Shown here: positions 1 through 7,642 of the stretch, piece by piece
Layout: each line of letters opens with the position of its first letter
Position numbering within the stretch: position 1 is the first letter of the stretch
Origin: JACJXF01 sp038316435
GTDB taxonomy: Bacteria; Bacteroidota; Bacteroidia; Bacteroidales; GCA-2748055
Assembly (NCBI GenBank): GCA_038316435.1
Contig: JBBQAQ010000010.1
Location: forward strand, 33,594-97,593
Reading direction: 5' to 3'
DNA length: 64,000 bases
Notes under the pieces: generated by a model
Database searches by the model: none
What the model saw: only the letters and a program-made list of their open reading frames with translations
Told to the model about the DNA's origin: nothing
Position numbers and translations under genes: made by a program

Positions 1-2394
1 CGGATCACCCATCAGAACCTCAGGAATTTTGGTATCGAACTCCCTTATAAGCTTTATATTCTTCTCCTGTATTTTTGTTTCAAATAAATGAATCATGGCG
101 GAAAGAGAAAGTGCCATTTTGAACGGATTCTGTTCAAAAGTCATTTTTCCTGCATCTACTTTTGCTAGGTCTAATATGTCGTTGATAAGCACGATCAATG
201 AATCGCCGCTCATTTTAATTGCAGTTAGATATTCGCGTTGTTTAGCAGACAATTCAGTTTTCAGAATCACTTTGGTAAAACCGATGATCGCATTCATAGG
301 AGTGCGGATTTCATGGCTCATATTCGACAAAAACTGCTGTTTTGCCTTTACTGCATTTTCTGCAATACGAGTAGCATTTTCAGCTTTTATTTTCGCTTCC
401 TCAGCAATTCCTGTTGCTAGTTCGGCAAAAACAATAGCTTCAGATAATTCGGTTGCGATTCTTTTTTGCTCGGTAATATCTCTGGCTACAACTACTGCGC
501 CTAAAACATTTCCCTGAATATCCTTATAAACAGAGCCGTTAAACAGTACATCAGTATTTTTGTAATCTTTTATTGTTAGAGGGTAATTGGCAACATAGCC
601 TCTCGCAAAAACCTCCTGGTAAACCTTACGCGCTTTAAGTGGATCAGTAAAATAATTAAAAAAATCAGTTCCAATCAGTTTTTCCCTTGTCAGGCCAGTA
701 ATTGTTGCTGAGGCATTATTCAAGTCGGTTATTTTTCCTTCTGGACTAATCGTAAATAATGGATCAAGACTCGCTTCAATAAGGCTTCTTGTATATTGGG
801 AAGCAACCATTTGCGCTGTTACATCTCTGGCAACAATTACCACTCCCAATACATTTCCTTTGGTATCTTTATAAACTGACCCATTAAAAAGCACATCAGT
901 AAGTTTGCCGTTTTTGTGGCGAATGGTGAGTGGATAATCGGCTACGGATCCCTTTTCAAAAACTTCCTGATAAACCTTCTGTGCCATCTTTGGCTCTGTA
1001 AAATACTCGAAGAATTCAGTTCCTGTAAGCTTTTCACGGGATATTCCAGTAATATTTGCCAGAGCAGCATTCATATCCGTTATCTTACCTTCAGGACTAA
1101 TGGTAATCAGTGGATCGAGACTTGCCTCAATAAGACTCAGTGAATACTGGGATGCCAGCTTCTCGTATTGATTTGATTCAGAAAGTTCTTTATTTACTAT
1201 TTCCCTTTTTACCTTTTCCCTTTTTTGAAAATCCAATTCAATATCGGCAACAACTAACTCCGCTGCACGCTTTTCCTTTTCTCCAGTTTGATAATGCAAC
1301 TCTTTATTTGCAATAATTAATTCTGAAGCACGCTTTTCTTTTTCCTCATTCTGGAATTGGAGCTCTTCATTAGCAATGATAAGTTCTGCAGCCCGCTTTT
1401 CTTTTTCTGAATTTTGAAAAATAAGTTCTTTGTTAGCTATGATTAATTCGGCAGCTCTTTTCTCTTTTTCATCATTCTGCAATGCCAGTTCTATGTTGGC
1501 AATTCCTAATTCATCCGCACGTTTTTCTTTCTCTTTATTTTGAAATGCTAGTTCCTTGTTGGCAATGATTAATTCTTTTGCGCGCTTCTCTTTCTCTAGG
1601 TTTTGATAGGCCAATTCCTTATTAGCTATCCCTAATTCATCCGCACGTTTTTCTTTCTCTTTGTTTTGAAAGGCCAACTCCTTGTTAGCAACGCCTAATT
1701 CATCCGCGCGGTTTTCTTTCTCTTTATTTTGAAATGCCAGTTCCTTGTTGGCAATGATTAATTCTTTTGCGCGCTTCTCTTTCTCTAGGTTTTGAAAGGC
1801 CAATTCCTCATTGGCTTTCCCTAATTCATCCGCGCGTTTTTCTTTCTCTTTATTTTGAAATGCCAGTTCCTTGTTGGCAACACCTAATTCTTTCGCACGG
1901 TTTTCTTTTTCATTATTTTGAAAGGCAAGCTCCTTGTTAGCTATTCCTAATTCTTCCGCACGTTTTTCTTTCTCCTTGTTTTGAAATGCTAATTCTTTAT
2001 TTGCAATTCTTAGGTCGGCTGCCCATTTCTGCTCTGATGTATCCCTCGCAACAACCACAGCGCCAAGAATTTTTCCTCTTTTATCTTTATATACTGAACC
2101 ATTAAACAAAACATTGGTTAGGGTTCCGTTTTTATGTCGAAAAGTAAGTAATGAATTAGACACAGATCCTTTTTCGAAAACTTCCTGATATACAAGACGG
2201 GCTTTTTGAGGCTCAGTAAAATAATCGTAGAAATTAGTACCAACTAATACTTCGCGCTCCACTCCAGTTACATCTATTTTTGCCTGATTCATATCAGTGA
2301 TCTTACCCTCAGTACTTATAGTAATCAAAGGATCCAGACTAGCTTCAATTAAACTACTGGCGTAATAAGATTCATGAGATTTGGTACGATGCAT
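1..2394 (-). CDS. Multi-PAS sensor histidine kinase with a long 21-residue-repeat coiled coil (3' end outside window)
   Basis: The reading frame opens at ATG 2394 and runs off the left edge, so the ATP-binding domain is not seen. Order of parts: PAS domain at about residues 12-130, twelve 21-residue coiled-coil units at 139-390, PAS domains at about 418-530 and 535-655, then a HisKA dimerisation domain with the H-box FLSNMSHEIRTPMN and phospho-acceptor His694. The three PAS domains resemble each other (each has SLIEASLDPL and VLFNGSVYKD), so they are probably internal duplications. No membrane segment or signal peptide is visible, which suggests a cytoplasmic sensor. It starts 20 bases after the AraC-type gene on the same strand and is probably the last gene of the csbD operon. 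A C-terminal receiver domain is possible beyond the window. The ligand is unknown. Confidence 0.93.
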   Translation of the reverse strand, partial: MHRTKSHESYYASSLIEASLDPLITISTEGKITDMNQAKIDVTGVEREVLVGTNFYDYFTEPQKARLVYQEVFEKGSVSNSLLTFRHKNGTLTNVLFNGSVYKDKRGKILGAVVVARDTSEQKWAADLRIANKELAFQNKEKEKRAEELGIANKELAFQNNEKENRAKELGVANKELAFQNKEKEKRADELGKANEELAFQNLEKEKRAKELIIANKELAFQNKEKENRADELGVANKELAFQNKEKEKRADELGIANKELAYQNLEKEKRAKELIIANKELAFQNKEKEKRADELGIANIELALQNDEKEKRAAELIIANKELIFQNSEKEKRAAELIIANEELQFQNEEKEKRASELIIANKELHYQTGEKEKRAAELVVADIELDFQKREKVKREIVNKELSESNQYEKLASQYSLSLIEASLDPLITISPEGKITDMNAALANITGISREKLTGTEFFEYFTEPKMAQKVYQEVFEKGSVADYPLTIRHKNGKLTDVLFNGSVYKDTKGNVLGVVIVARDVTAQMVASQYTRSLIEASLDPLFTISPEGKITDLNNASATITGLTREKLIGTDFFNYFTDPLKARKVYQEVFARGYVANYPLTIKDYKNTDVLFNGSVYKDIQGNVLGAVVVARDITEQKRIATELSEAIVFAELATGIAEEAKIKAENATRIAENAVKAKQQFLSNMSHEIRTPMNAIIGFTKVILKTELSAKQREYLTAIKMSGDSLIVLINDILDLAKVDAGKMTFEQNPFKMALSLSAMIHLFETKIQEKNIKLIREFDTKIPEVLMGDP
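1225..1980 (-). repeat. Twelve tandem 63-bp units coding a 21-residue coiled-coil repeat
   Basis: Twelve exact-length units with consensus NKEKEKRADELGIANKELAF plus Q, and partial units at both ends, lie inside the kinase gene. Twenty-one residues equal three heptads, so the units can stack without breaking the coiled-coil register. A longer 189-bp (three-unit) pattern is also visible: the stretch beginning at 1741 is almost identical to the one beginning at 1552. Such DNA can gain or lose units by slippage or recombination. Confidence 0.92.
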
Positions 2395-2414
2395 TGTATT
2401 GCGCCTATAAAAAG

Positions 2415-3005
2415 TTAATTAATTAAATATGCCCGTTCTGTATTGCCAATCTGTTCAATAGGACTACGTCTTTTGTTTTTGAGATTTTTAAAGTGGGATG
2501 GTGTAAGACCGGTGTTTTTCTTGAATTGATTGGATAAATGCGCAACACTGCTGTAATGCATTTTCCAGGCAATTTCGGTCAGACTAAGTTCGTCGTAGAT
2601 AATAAGTTCTTTTACTCTTTCAATTTTATGAGAAATGATGAATTTTTCTATTGTAGTTCCCTGTACCTCTGAAAACAAGTTGGCGAGGTAAGTGTAATCA
2701 TAATTCAGTTTCTCGCTTAGAAAATCGGAGAAATTTACTTTGGGAACTTCATCGGTATAATGTATCATCTCAATAATCACTGCTTTAATTTTTTCAATCA
2801 GAACAGCCCTTTTATCATCCATCAGTTCCAAACCCGAGAGTTGCAATGCATCTTTAATCTGCTGCCGCTGCGTATCGGTTATATTTTCCATGATCTCAGC
2901 AACTCCCATCTCAACTAAAATGAAGTGAAGGCCGAGTTTTTTCAACTCTTCCTTCACCAGCATCTTACAACGTATGCTAACCATGTATTTGATGTACAGC
3001 TTCAA
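2415..3005 (-). CDS. AraC-type transcriptional regulator with metal-binding-like N-terminal domain (paralogue 1)
   Basis: This 196-residue protein has an AraC-type helix-turn-helix region at about residues 95-180 (helix YSSVAHLSNQFKKNTGLTPS, then HFKNLK). The N-terminal 70 residues are not a sugar-binding cupin. They begin MKLYIKYMVSIRCKML and resemble the small ferredoxin-like fold of heavy-metal-associated domains, although here only one Cys of the CxxC pair is left (SIRC). The middle part (LIEKIKAVIIEMIHYTDE) is shared with the paralogue at 4070-4609. The gene follows the small membrane protein gene by 10 bases and precedes the kinase by 20, so it is probably cotranscribed with csbD and may control that operon. 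The inducing signal is unknown. Confidence 0.88.
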   Translation of the reverse strand: MKLYIKYMVSIRCKMLVKEELKKLGLHFILVEMGVAEIMENITDTQRQQIKDALQLSGLELMDDKRAVLIEKIKAVIIEMIHYTDEVPKVNFSDFLSEKLNYDYTYLANLFSEVQGTTIEKFIISHKIERVKELIIYDELSLTEIAWKMHYSSVAHLSNQFKKNTGLTPSHFKNLKNKRRSPIEQIGNTERAYLIN

Positions 3006-3014
3006 TGGGAAAAA

Positions 3015-3224
3015 TTATTTTTTACCCGGCAATAATAACAATAAACCTCCCAGACCCATCACAGCTACACCAATCAAGGGTGACCATTTTAGGTGGTGAG
3101 GTTTATTGGCAGTAATTTCAACTTTTCCAAGATCCACTACTTTTTCCCTTGTGAAAAAAGTAAAAGCGGTAAAAGCAGTTAAAAGAAAACCTGCAACTAT
3201 CAGTACAATTCCAGCCTTTTTCAT
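3015..3224 (-). CDS. Small two-helix membrane protein in the csbD operon
   Basis: Starting from ATG 3224 this encodes 69 residues. An in-frame upstream start at 3257 would add 11 residues but would overlap the end of csbD, and the MKKAG start gives a natural membrane-protein N-terminus. Two hydrophobic segments are visible, GIVLIVAGFLLTAFTAFTFF near the N-terminus and LIGVAVMGLGGLLLLLPG near the C-terminus, joined by a polar loop of about 25 residues. There is no recognised catalytic motif. Its place between csbD and an AraC-type regulator suggests a role in stress response, but the function is unknown. Confidence 0.75.
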   Translation of the reverse strand: MKKAGIVLIVAGFLLTAFTAFTFFTREKVVDLGKVEITANKPHHLKWSPLIGVAVMGLGGLLLLLPGKK

Positions 3225-3243
3225 AATAGTGGTATTAAAAAAT

Positions 3244-3432
3244 TTACAATGATGCAATTATTTTATTGATCTCGTCTTTCGATTTACCCAATCTGATCTG
3301 GAGTCGCCCCAACATTTCTTCTTCTTTTCCTTCAATTAATAACAAATCGCTGTCGGTAAGCAAAGCAAATTTCTGTTTAAGTTTTCCTTTTGTTTCGTTC
3401 CATTCGCCTTTTAACTCGGTGACATTTTTCAT
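3244..3432 (-). CDS. CsbD family stress-response protein
   Basis: This 62-residue, highly charged protein matches the CsbD family (opening NVTELKGEWNETKGKLKQKF, ending in a Lys-rich helix). CsbD-like proteins are small, helical and typically induced by general stress; their biochemical role is not settled. It is the first gene of a minus-strand run: csbD, small membrane protein, AraC-type regulator, PAS kinase. A candidate promoter with a CTTTG element at 3470-3474 and a TTACACAATT box at 3500-3509 (plus-strand reading) lies just upstream and matches the cupin gene promoter. Confidence 0.88.
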   Translation of the reverse strand: MKNVTELKGEWNETKGKLKQKFALLTDSDLLLIEGKEEEMLGRLQIRLGKSKDEINKIIASL

Positions 3433-3469
3433 GAATTATAGTTTAATAATTGTACATAATGTTAAAGTA

Positions 3470-3512
3470 CAAAGATGTATTGCTTTTACTAGCTTTTTGT
3501 TACACAATTTCA
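3470..3512 (-). promoter_or_regulatory. Candidate csbD promoter with AraC-type box
   Basis: On the minus strand the order is TGAAATTGTGTAA (3512-3500), AGTAAAAGCA (3490-3481), then CATCTTTG ending at 3470, which resembles the Bacteroidetes -7 element TAnnTTTG. The same three blocks occur at identical spacing upstream of the cupin gene. The csbD start codon is 37 bases below the CTTTG element. Confidence 0.5.
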
Positions 3513-3577
3513 GGTAATATTTATATTATTCTTGCAATTTCTTTGTATGCGTTCCATTTTAGTAAATCAAAAATGGC

Positions 3578-3979
3578 TTATTCATAGCCGCTTTTTATTA
3601 TTGTAGAGATCATCTTAAGCCTTTCGTTTGCTTTAACAATGTTTGCTGTGTGGGCTGGTATAATAATGGATTGGCCAGTTTCCAGCATATTGGAAACACC
3701 GTCAATTACAATTTCAGCTTTACCATCGATAATCTGGACGAAGGTATCAAACGGAATAATTTTCTCAGTCAAGGCTTCCCCACTGTCAAAAGAAACTGCG
3801 GAAATGTTTCCGGTTGTCTTTTTAATTATAGTTTTACTAACTACCGAATTTGGAATATATTCAATGATTTCAACAATGATGAGAGCTTTTGCTTTTTCAA
3901 TTTCTACGATCGACATGGTTTCAATTCTGGCAATATTTCTACACACTTCTGGAAAAAACTTTATTTCAGGCAATTCCAA
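3578..3979 (-). CDS. Small cupin-domain protein
   Basis: The protein is a single-domain cupin (133 residues from ATG 3979; a shorter start at 3916, MSIVEIEK, is equally possible and gives 112). The body has the double-stranded beta-helix pattern: PFDTFVQIIDGKAEIVIDG, then LETGQSIIIPAHTANIVKA. The usual His-rich metal motif is poorly kept (only the late PAH His is obvious), so an enzymatic role is doubtful. A binding or regulatory role is more likely. It lies 90 bases after the AraC paralogue at 4070-4609 on the same strand, with two AraC-like boxes in the gap, so it is probably a direct target of that regulator. Confidence 0.78.
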   Translation of the reverse strand: MELPEIKFFPEVCRNIARIETMSIVEIEKAKALIIVEIIEYIPNSVVSKTIIKKTTGNISAVSFDSGEALTEKIIPFDTFVQIIDGKAEIVIDGVSNMLETGQSIIIPAHTANIVKANERLKMISTIIKSGYE

Positions 3980-4009
3980 AAAATGCCTGAAAAAATTGGC
4001 CTTTCATTG

Positions 4010-4074
4010 CAAAGGTGATATACCTTTACTTAAAAAAAGTTACACAATTCACAGAATAATTTACACAATTCACA
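4010..4074 (-). promoter_or_regulatory. Candidate cupin promoter with two direct AraC-type boxes 21 bp apart
   Basis: The 14-base string TTACACAATTCACA (plus-strand reading) occurs at 4040-4053 and again at 4061-4074, exactly 21 bases (two helical turns) apart. This is a common layout for sites of AraC-family activators. Below it lie AGTAAAGGTA (4030-4021, minus) and a CACCTTTG element ending at 4010. The distal box overlaps the stop codon of the upstream AraC-type gene. Confidence 0.6.
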
Positions 4075-4609
4075 AATCTCCGAGAGATTTGCGCCTTTTG
4101 TGCTTGAGATTTTTAAAGTGGGAAGGTGTAAGACCAGTCATTTTTTTAAACTGGTTTGAAAGATGAGCAACACTGCTATAATGCATTAATGCTGCTATTT
4201 CAGAAAGATTAAGTTCATCATAAACGATGAGTTCTTTAACTCTTTCAATTTTATGTGCCAGGAAATAATTTTCTATTGTAGTGCCTTTAACTTCTGAGAA
4301 CAGGCTTGATAGATAGGAATATTCGTGGTTAAGTTTTTCACTGATGTAATCTGAGAGGTTTATTTTGATCTGATCTTCAGTATAATGAACAAGTTCAATG
4401 ATGATATGCTTTATTTTCTCAACTAAAATACTTCGTTTATCATCCATTAGTTGAAGTCCGGTCTTTTTAAGCCCGGCATCCAGACGTTCGAGTTGCTCTG
4501 GTGTAAGGTCTTCCATAACCTCCACTTCACCCAATTCAACAGTATTGAAGTGAACTCCAAGTTTTTCAAGCTCCGATCTTACTACCATTTTGCATCGGAT
4601 ACAAACCAT
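4070..4609 (-). CDS. AraC-type transcriptional regulator with CxxC metal-binding-like N-terminal domain (paralogue 2)
   Basis: This is a close paralogue of the regulator at 2415-3005, with the same helix-turn-helix (YSSVAHLSNQFKKMTGLTPS) and the same linker. Its N-terminus reads MVCIRCKMVV and so keeps the full CxxC pair of a heavy-metal-associated-like domain, which may bind a metal or sense redox state (inference). Alignment with the paralogue predicts seven more residues (LKIYIQN) starting at a CTG codon at 4630-4628. No ATG exists there, so translation starts either at ATG 4609, which cuts the first strand of the domain, or at the non-standard CTG. It is followed by the cupin gene. Confidence 0.87.
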   Translation of the reverse strand: MVCIRCKMVVRSELEKLGVHFNTVELGEVEVMEDLTPEQLERLDAGLKKTGLQLMDDKRSILVEKIKHIIIELVHYTEDQIKINLSDYISEKLNHEYSYLSSLFSEVKGTTIENYFLAHKIERVKELIVYDELNLSEIAALMHYSSVAHLSNQFKKMTGLTPSHFKNLKHKRRKSLGDL

Positions 4610-4815
4610 ATTTTGAATATAGATTTTCAGGAAGCTTTGAATTATTGGTTAGTTAAGAAAAGTTACCCGCAATGTACGCCAGAATTAAATCAAAGTAAAG
4701 GTAAATTGCTTTTTAATTTGATAATAAATGGGCACTTGCCTCATGAAAACATCTCCGTTTCATTTGAAACTATAAAATATATCAGTAATTTTGACCTCCC
4801 ATAAAAATATAAGAA

Positions 4816-5835
4816 ATGAAAAAATCTGATCTCTTAAAAGACCTTATCAAACACATCGACATTGCTTCCTTCGACTCTACTCCTATCATCAATTCAATGA
4901 GGGATATGTCATTCACATCCCGCGATACTGCAAATGCTGCCGACATCCTCGCCCGTATGATTGCCGATAAAGACTGTACCATTATGCTCACATTGGCAGG
5001 TAGTACAAGTGCCGGGGGTTGTATGCAGGTTTATGCCGATATGATTAAATATAATATGATCGATGCAATTGTTGCAACTGGCGCGTCAATCGTTGATATG
5101 GACTTTTTCGAAGCTCTGGGTTATAAACATTACAGAGGTTCACAGTTTGTTGATGATAAATTGCTCAGAAGCCTCTATATTGATAGGATTTACGATACAT
5201 ATATCGACGAGGAAGAATTGCAAAACTGTGATACAGCCATCCTGGAAATTGCCAATTCACTCGAACACAGACCCTACTCTTCCCGCGAATTTATTCATGA
5301 AATGGGAAAATATCTCGTAAAAAACGCAAAGAAAAAAGATTCTCTGATTCAACTTGCATACGAACATAACGTTCCTATTTTCTGCCCCGCATTCAGCGAC
5401 AGCAGCGCCGGTTTCGGCCTTGTAAAACATCAGTGGGATAATCCTAAAAGCCACGTATCTATTGACTCCGTTGCCGATTTCCTCGAATTAACAAAAGTGA
5501 AACTAGCCGCCAAAACAACCGGTTTGTTCATGATTGGTGGTGGAGTTCCAAAAAACTTCGCTCAGGACACCGTAGTTTGCGCAGAAATTCTGGGTTTCGA
5601 AGCACCTATGCATCAGTATGCCGTTCAGATTACCGTTGCCGATGTCAGAGATGGCGCATGCTCAAGCTCCACTCTTAAAGAAGCCTCTTCATGGGGAAAA
5701 GTTGAAACTATTTACGAACAAATGGTTTATGCAGAAGCAACTTCAGTTCTGCCACTAATTGTTAGCTATTGTTACCATAAAAAAGACTGGCAGAAAAGAA
5801 GCAGACGCGATTGCGCGAAAATATTCACGAATTAA
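4816..5835 (+). CDS. Deoxyhypusine synthase family protein
   Basis: The 339-residue protein matches the deoxyhypusine synthase fold across its length. Visible family features are the NAD-site segment TLAGSTSAGGC, the segment GASIVDMDF, the IFCPAFSDSS motif, the glycine-rich GGGVPKN segment, and the catalytic-lysine motif EASSWGKVE with Lys295. Lys295 corresponds to the lysine that carries the aminobutyl group in eukaryotic enzymes. Bacteria lack eIF5A, so the substrate is probably different. Bacterial relatives have been linked to polyamine chemistry such as homospermidine formation; the assignment here is inference. The start at 4816 follows an AT-rich leader, and the divergent neighbour is the AraC regulator. 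Confidence 0.9.
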   Translation: MKKSDLLKDLIKHIDIASFDSTPIINSMRDMSFTSRDTANAADILARMIADKDCTIMLTLAGSTSAGGCMQVYADMIKYNMIDAIVATGASIVDMDFFEALGYKHYRGSQFVDDKLLRSLYIDRIYDTYIDEEELQNCDTAILEIANSLEHRPYSSREFIHEMGKYLVKNAKKKDSLIQLAYEHNVPIFCPAFSDSSAGFGLVKHQWDNPKSHVSIDSVADFLELTKVKLAAKTTGLFMIGGGVPKNFAQDTVVCAEILGFEAPMHQYAVQITVADVRDGACSSSTLKEASSWGKVETIYEQMVYAEATSVLPLIVSYCYHKKDWQKRSRRDCAKIFTN

Positions 5836-5863
5836 ATGCCTCTCTGGATAAGTTTTAAAAAAT

Positions 5864-6325
5864 ATGAAAAAATATATTCTTTTATCCATCCTTTTTCTCT
5901 CATTCTTAAATCTTTCAAAAGCACAGGATTACGAAAACGCAATTGGGTTTCGTGCCGGATTATCTAATGGGATTACTTTCAAACATTTCATCACAACAAA
6001 CGATGCTGCAGAGGGAATACTCTCAACACGATGGGGCGGTTTTAACCTGACAGGTTTATTTGAAAGACATACCACTGCCTTTGATACCGATGGTCTGTAT
6101 TTTTTTTACGGGGGAGGTGCACATCTGGGCTCTTTCAACAATTCCTGGTTTTTAGATAATTCAAGTCATATTGTTATAGGAATAGATGGGATCTTAGGAT
6201 TGGAGTATGTTCTCCCTGATCTCCCATTAAATGCGTCATTAGATTGGAAACCTGGATTTAATCTAATTGGTTATACAGGATTTTGGGGCGATGAACTTGC
6301 ACTATCGGTCAGGTATACCTTTTAA
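5864..6325 (+). CDS. Small outer-membrane beta-barrel-like protein
   Basis: The 153-residue product opens with a clear signal peptide (MKKYILLSILFLSFLNLSKA, cleavage near AQ-D). The mature part alternates polar and hydrophobic residues, has many Gly and aromatic residues (AIGFRAGLSNGITFKHF, GGAHLGSF), and ends in phenylalanine (LALSVRYTF), as outer-membrane barrels usually do. The length would allow about eight strands. It sits 28 bases after the deoxyhypusine synthase-like gene and 9 bases before the dehydratase gene, so all three may be cotranscribed. No specific family is recognised. Confidence 0.72.
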   Translation: MKKYILLSILFLSFLNLSKAQDYENAIGFRAGLSNGITFKHFITTNDAAEGILSTRWGGFNLTGLFERHTTAFDTDGLYFFYGGGAHLGSFNNSWFLDNSSHIVIGIDGILGLEYVLPDLPLNASLDWKPGFNLIGYTGFWGDELALSVRYTF

Positions 6326-6334
6326 TTAATAAAA

Positions 6335-7279
6335 ATGAATATTCCTGACTTCGGGGAAATCAGATCTGCTGCAGAGCGCATAAATCCTTACATTCACAGG
6401 ACTCCGGTTTTGAAGTCGAGTGCAATTAATGAAATATGTAACGCCGATTTGTATTTTAAATGTGAAAACTTTCAGAAAATGGGAGCATTTAAAATGCGCG
6501 GCGCCATGAACGCCGTTTTGCAATTAAGCGATTCTGAAAAGAAAAACGGAGTAGCAACTCATTCTTCAGGAAACTTCGCTCAGGCGCTGAGTCTGGCAGC
6601 AAAAATCCTTAAAATAAAGGCTTATATTGTTATGCCTTCAAATTCCGCACAAGTAAAGAAAAATGCGGTCCTTGGGTATGGTGCTGAAATAATTGAGTGC
6701 GAACCTACTCTTTCCGCAAGAGAAGAAACCCTTGCAAAAGTGGTAGAAAGAACCGGCGCCCGTTTTATTCATCCTTATAACGACACAAATGTTATTCTTG
6801 GAAATTCAACGGCCGCATTGGAACTCTTCATTGAAACTTCAGATCTCGACTTTATTCTTGCTCCTGTCGGGGGAGGTGGATTACTCGCTGGCACAGCTCT
6901 TGCTTCCTATCATTTAAGTCCCGATTGCAAAATCATTGGTTGTGAACCATTTGCAGCGGATGATGCTTACCGATCCCTCGAAACCGGCATCATTCAGCCA
7001 TCAATAAACCCAAACACAATTGCCGATGGACTTCGAACTTCCTTAGGCGACAAGACTTTTCCAATTATTAAGCAACTTGTCACCCAAATTGTAAGAGTAG
7101 AAGAAACTGAAATTGTTGAAGCTATGCGAATGATCTGGGAACGAATGAAAATCATTGTTGAACCTTCCAGCGCTGTCGCTTTTGCTGTTATCCTAAAAGA
7201 AAAAGAGTTGTTTCGATCTTCGCGAACAGGCATTATCCTCTCAGGTGGAAATGTTGATCTTGGCCATTTGCCTTTCTGA
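6335..7279 (+). CDS. PLP-dependent serine racemase / threonine dehydratase
   Basis: A fold-type II PLP enzyme of 314 residues. The cofactor lysine is Lys53 in GAFKMRG, the phosphate-binding loop is GGGGLLAG (179-186), and SSGNF (77-81) holds the substrate carboxylate. Ser78 sits 25 residues after the lysine, as in yeast-type serine racemase. Glu204, Ala208 and Asp210 (CEPFAADDA) match in spacing the divalent-metal site of eukaryotic serine racemase. There is no C-terminal ACT regulatory domain, so it is not a biosynthetic IlvA. Likely reactions are L-serine/D-serine racemisation and serine or threonine deamination; which dominates cannot be read from sequence. Confidence 0.9.
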   Translation: MNIPDFGEIRSAAERINPYIHRTPVLKSSAINEICNADLYFKCENFQKMGAFKMRGAMNAVLQLSDSEKKNGVATHSSGNFAQALSLAAKILKIKAYIVMPSNSAQVKKNAVLGYGAEIIECEPTLSAREETLAKVVERTGARFIHPYNDTNVILGNSTAALELFIETSDLDFILAPVGGGGLLAGTALASYHLSPDCKIIGCEPFAADDAYRSLETGIIQPSINPNTIADGLRTSLGDKTFPIIKQLVTQIVRVEETEIVEAMRMIWERMKIIVEPSSAVAFAVILKEKELFRSSRTGIILSGGNVDLGHLPF

Positions 7280-7301
7280 AAAAAAATATATCTCTATTTA
7301 T

Positions 7302-7531
7302 TTGTCCGGTAAAATAATATTTCGTCCCTTGACTTCGACAAATGCTCAGTCCAACGCCGGGACTTATGATTCGTTTTTAACTATTTATCTACCAATATTT
7401 TGTCCCTATGAGACGATCCCGTCTGGGATCAAATATCGGTGAAAAATATTGTAAGCCCCAGTCTTGGTAAGTCCCGTAGACCCGATATATAATAAGGATT
7501 TGCGGAATATTTATGATATTTAACCGGACAA
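7302..7531. mobile_element. Possible MITE-like element with terminal inverted repeats
   Basis: The gene-free stretch 7280-7642 holds a 230-base segment bounded by TTGTCCGGTAAAATA on the left and TATTTAACCGGACAA on the right, which are inverted copies with about one mismatch in 15. No open frame worth calling lies inside and no transposase is present. I could not find a convincing target-site duplication. It could instead be a non-mobile palindromic repeat; related copies elsewhere in the genome would decide. Confidence 0.4.
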
Positions 7532-7642
7532 CAATAATATCTATGCATGAATTCTTACTAATGCAACTTATTAGCAATGGCTGTGGTCTTTATATCAATA
7601 TATATCCTATTTTTGAAAATTCGCATCTCATTTAACCTTACC

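Noticed and set aside
1225..1980. CRISPR-like array
   Set aside because: The spacing is regular, but there are no unique spacers; the whole period is coding and keeps frame.
3521..3541. A second box 21 bases above the csbD box
   Set aside because: The bases at that position do not match; the nearest similar string (TTGCAATTTC) is about 32 bases away and too weak.
4651..4680. A third TTACACAATT-like box upstream of AraC paralogue 2 (AAGTTACCCGCAAT)
   Set aside because: Only the first five bases match well, and no CTTTG element stands at the 26-base distance, so I do not count it as an AraC box.
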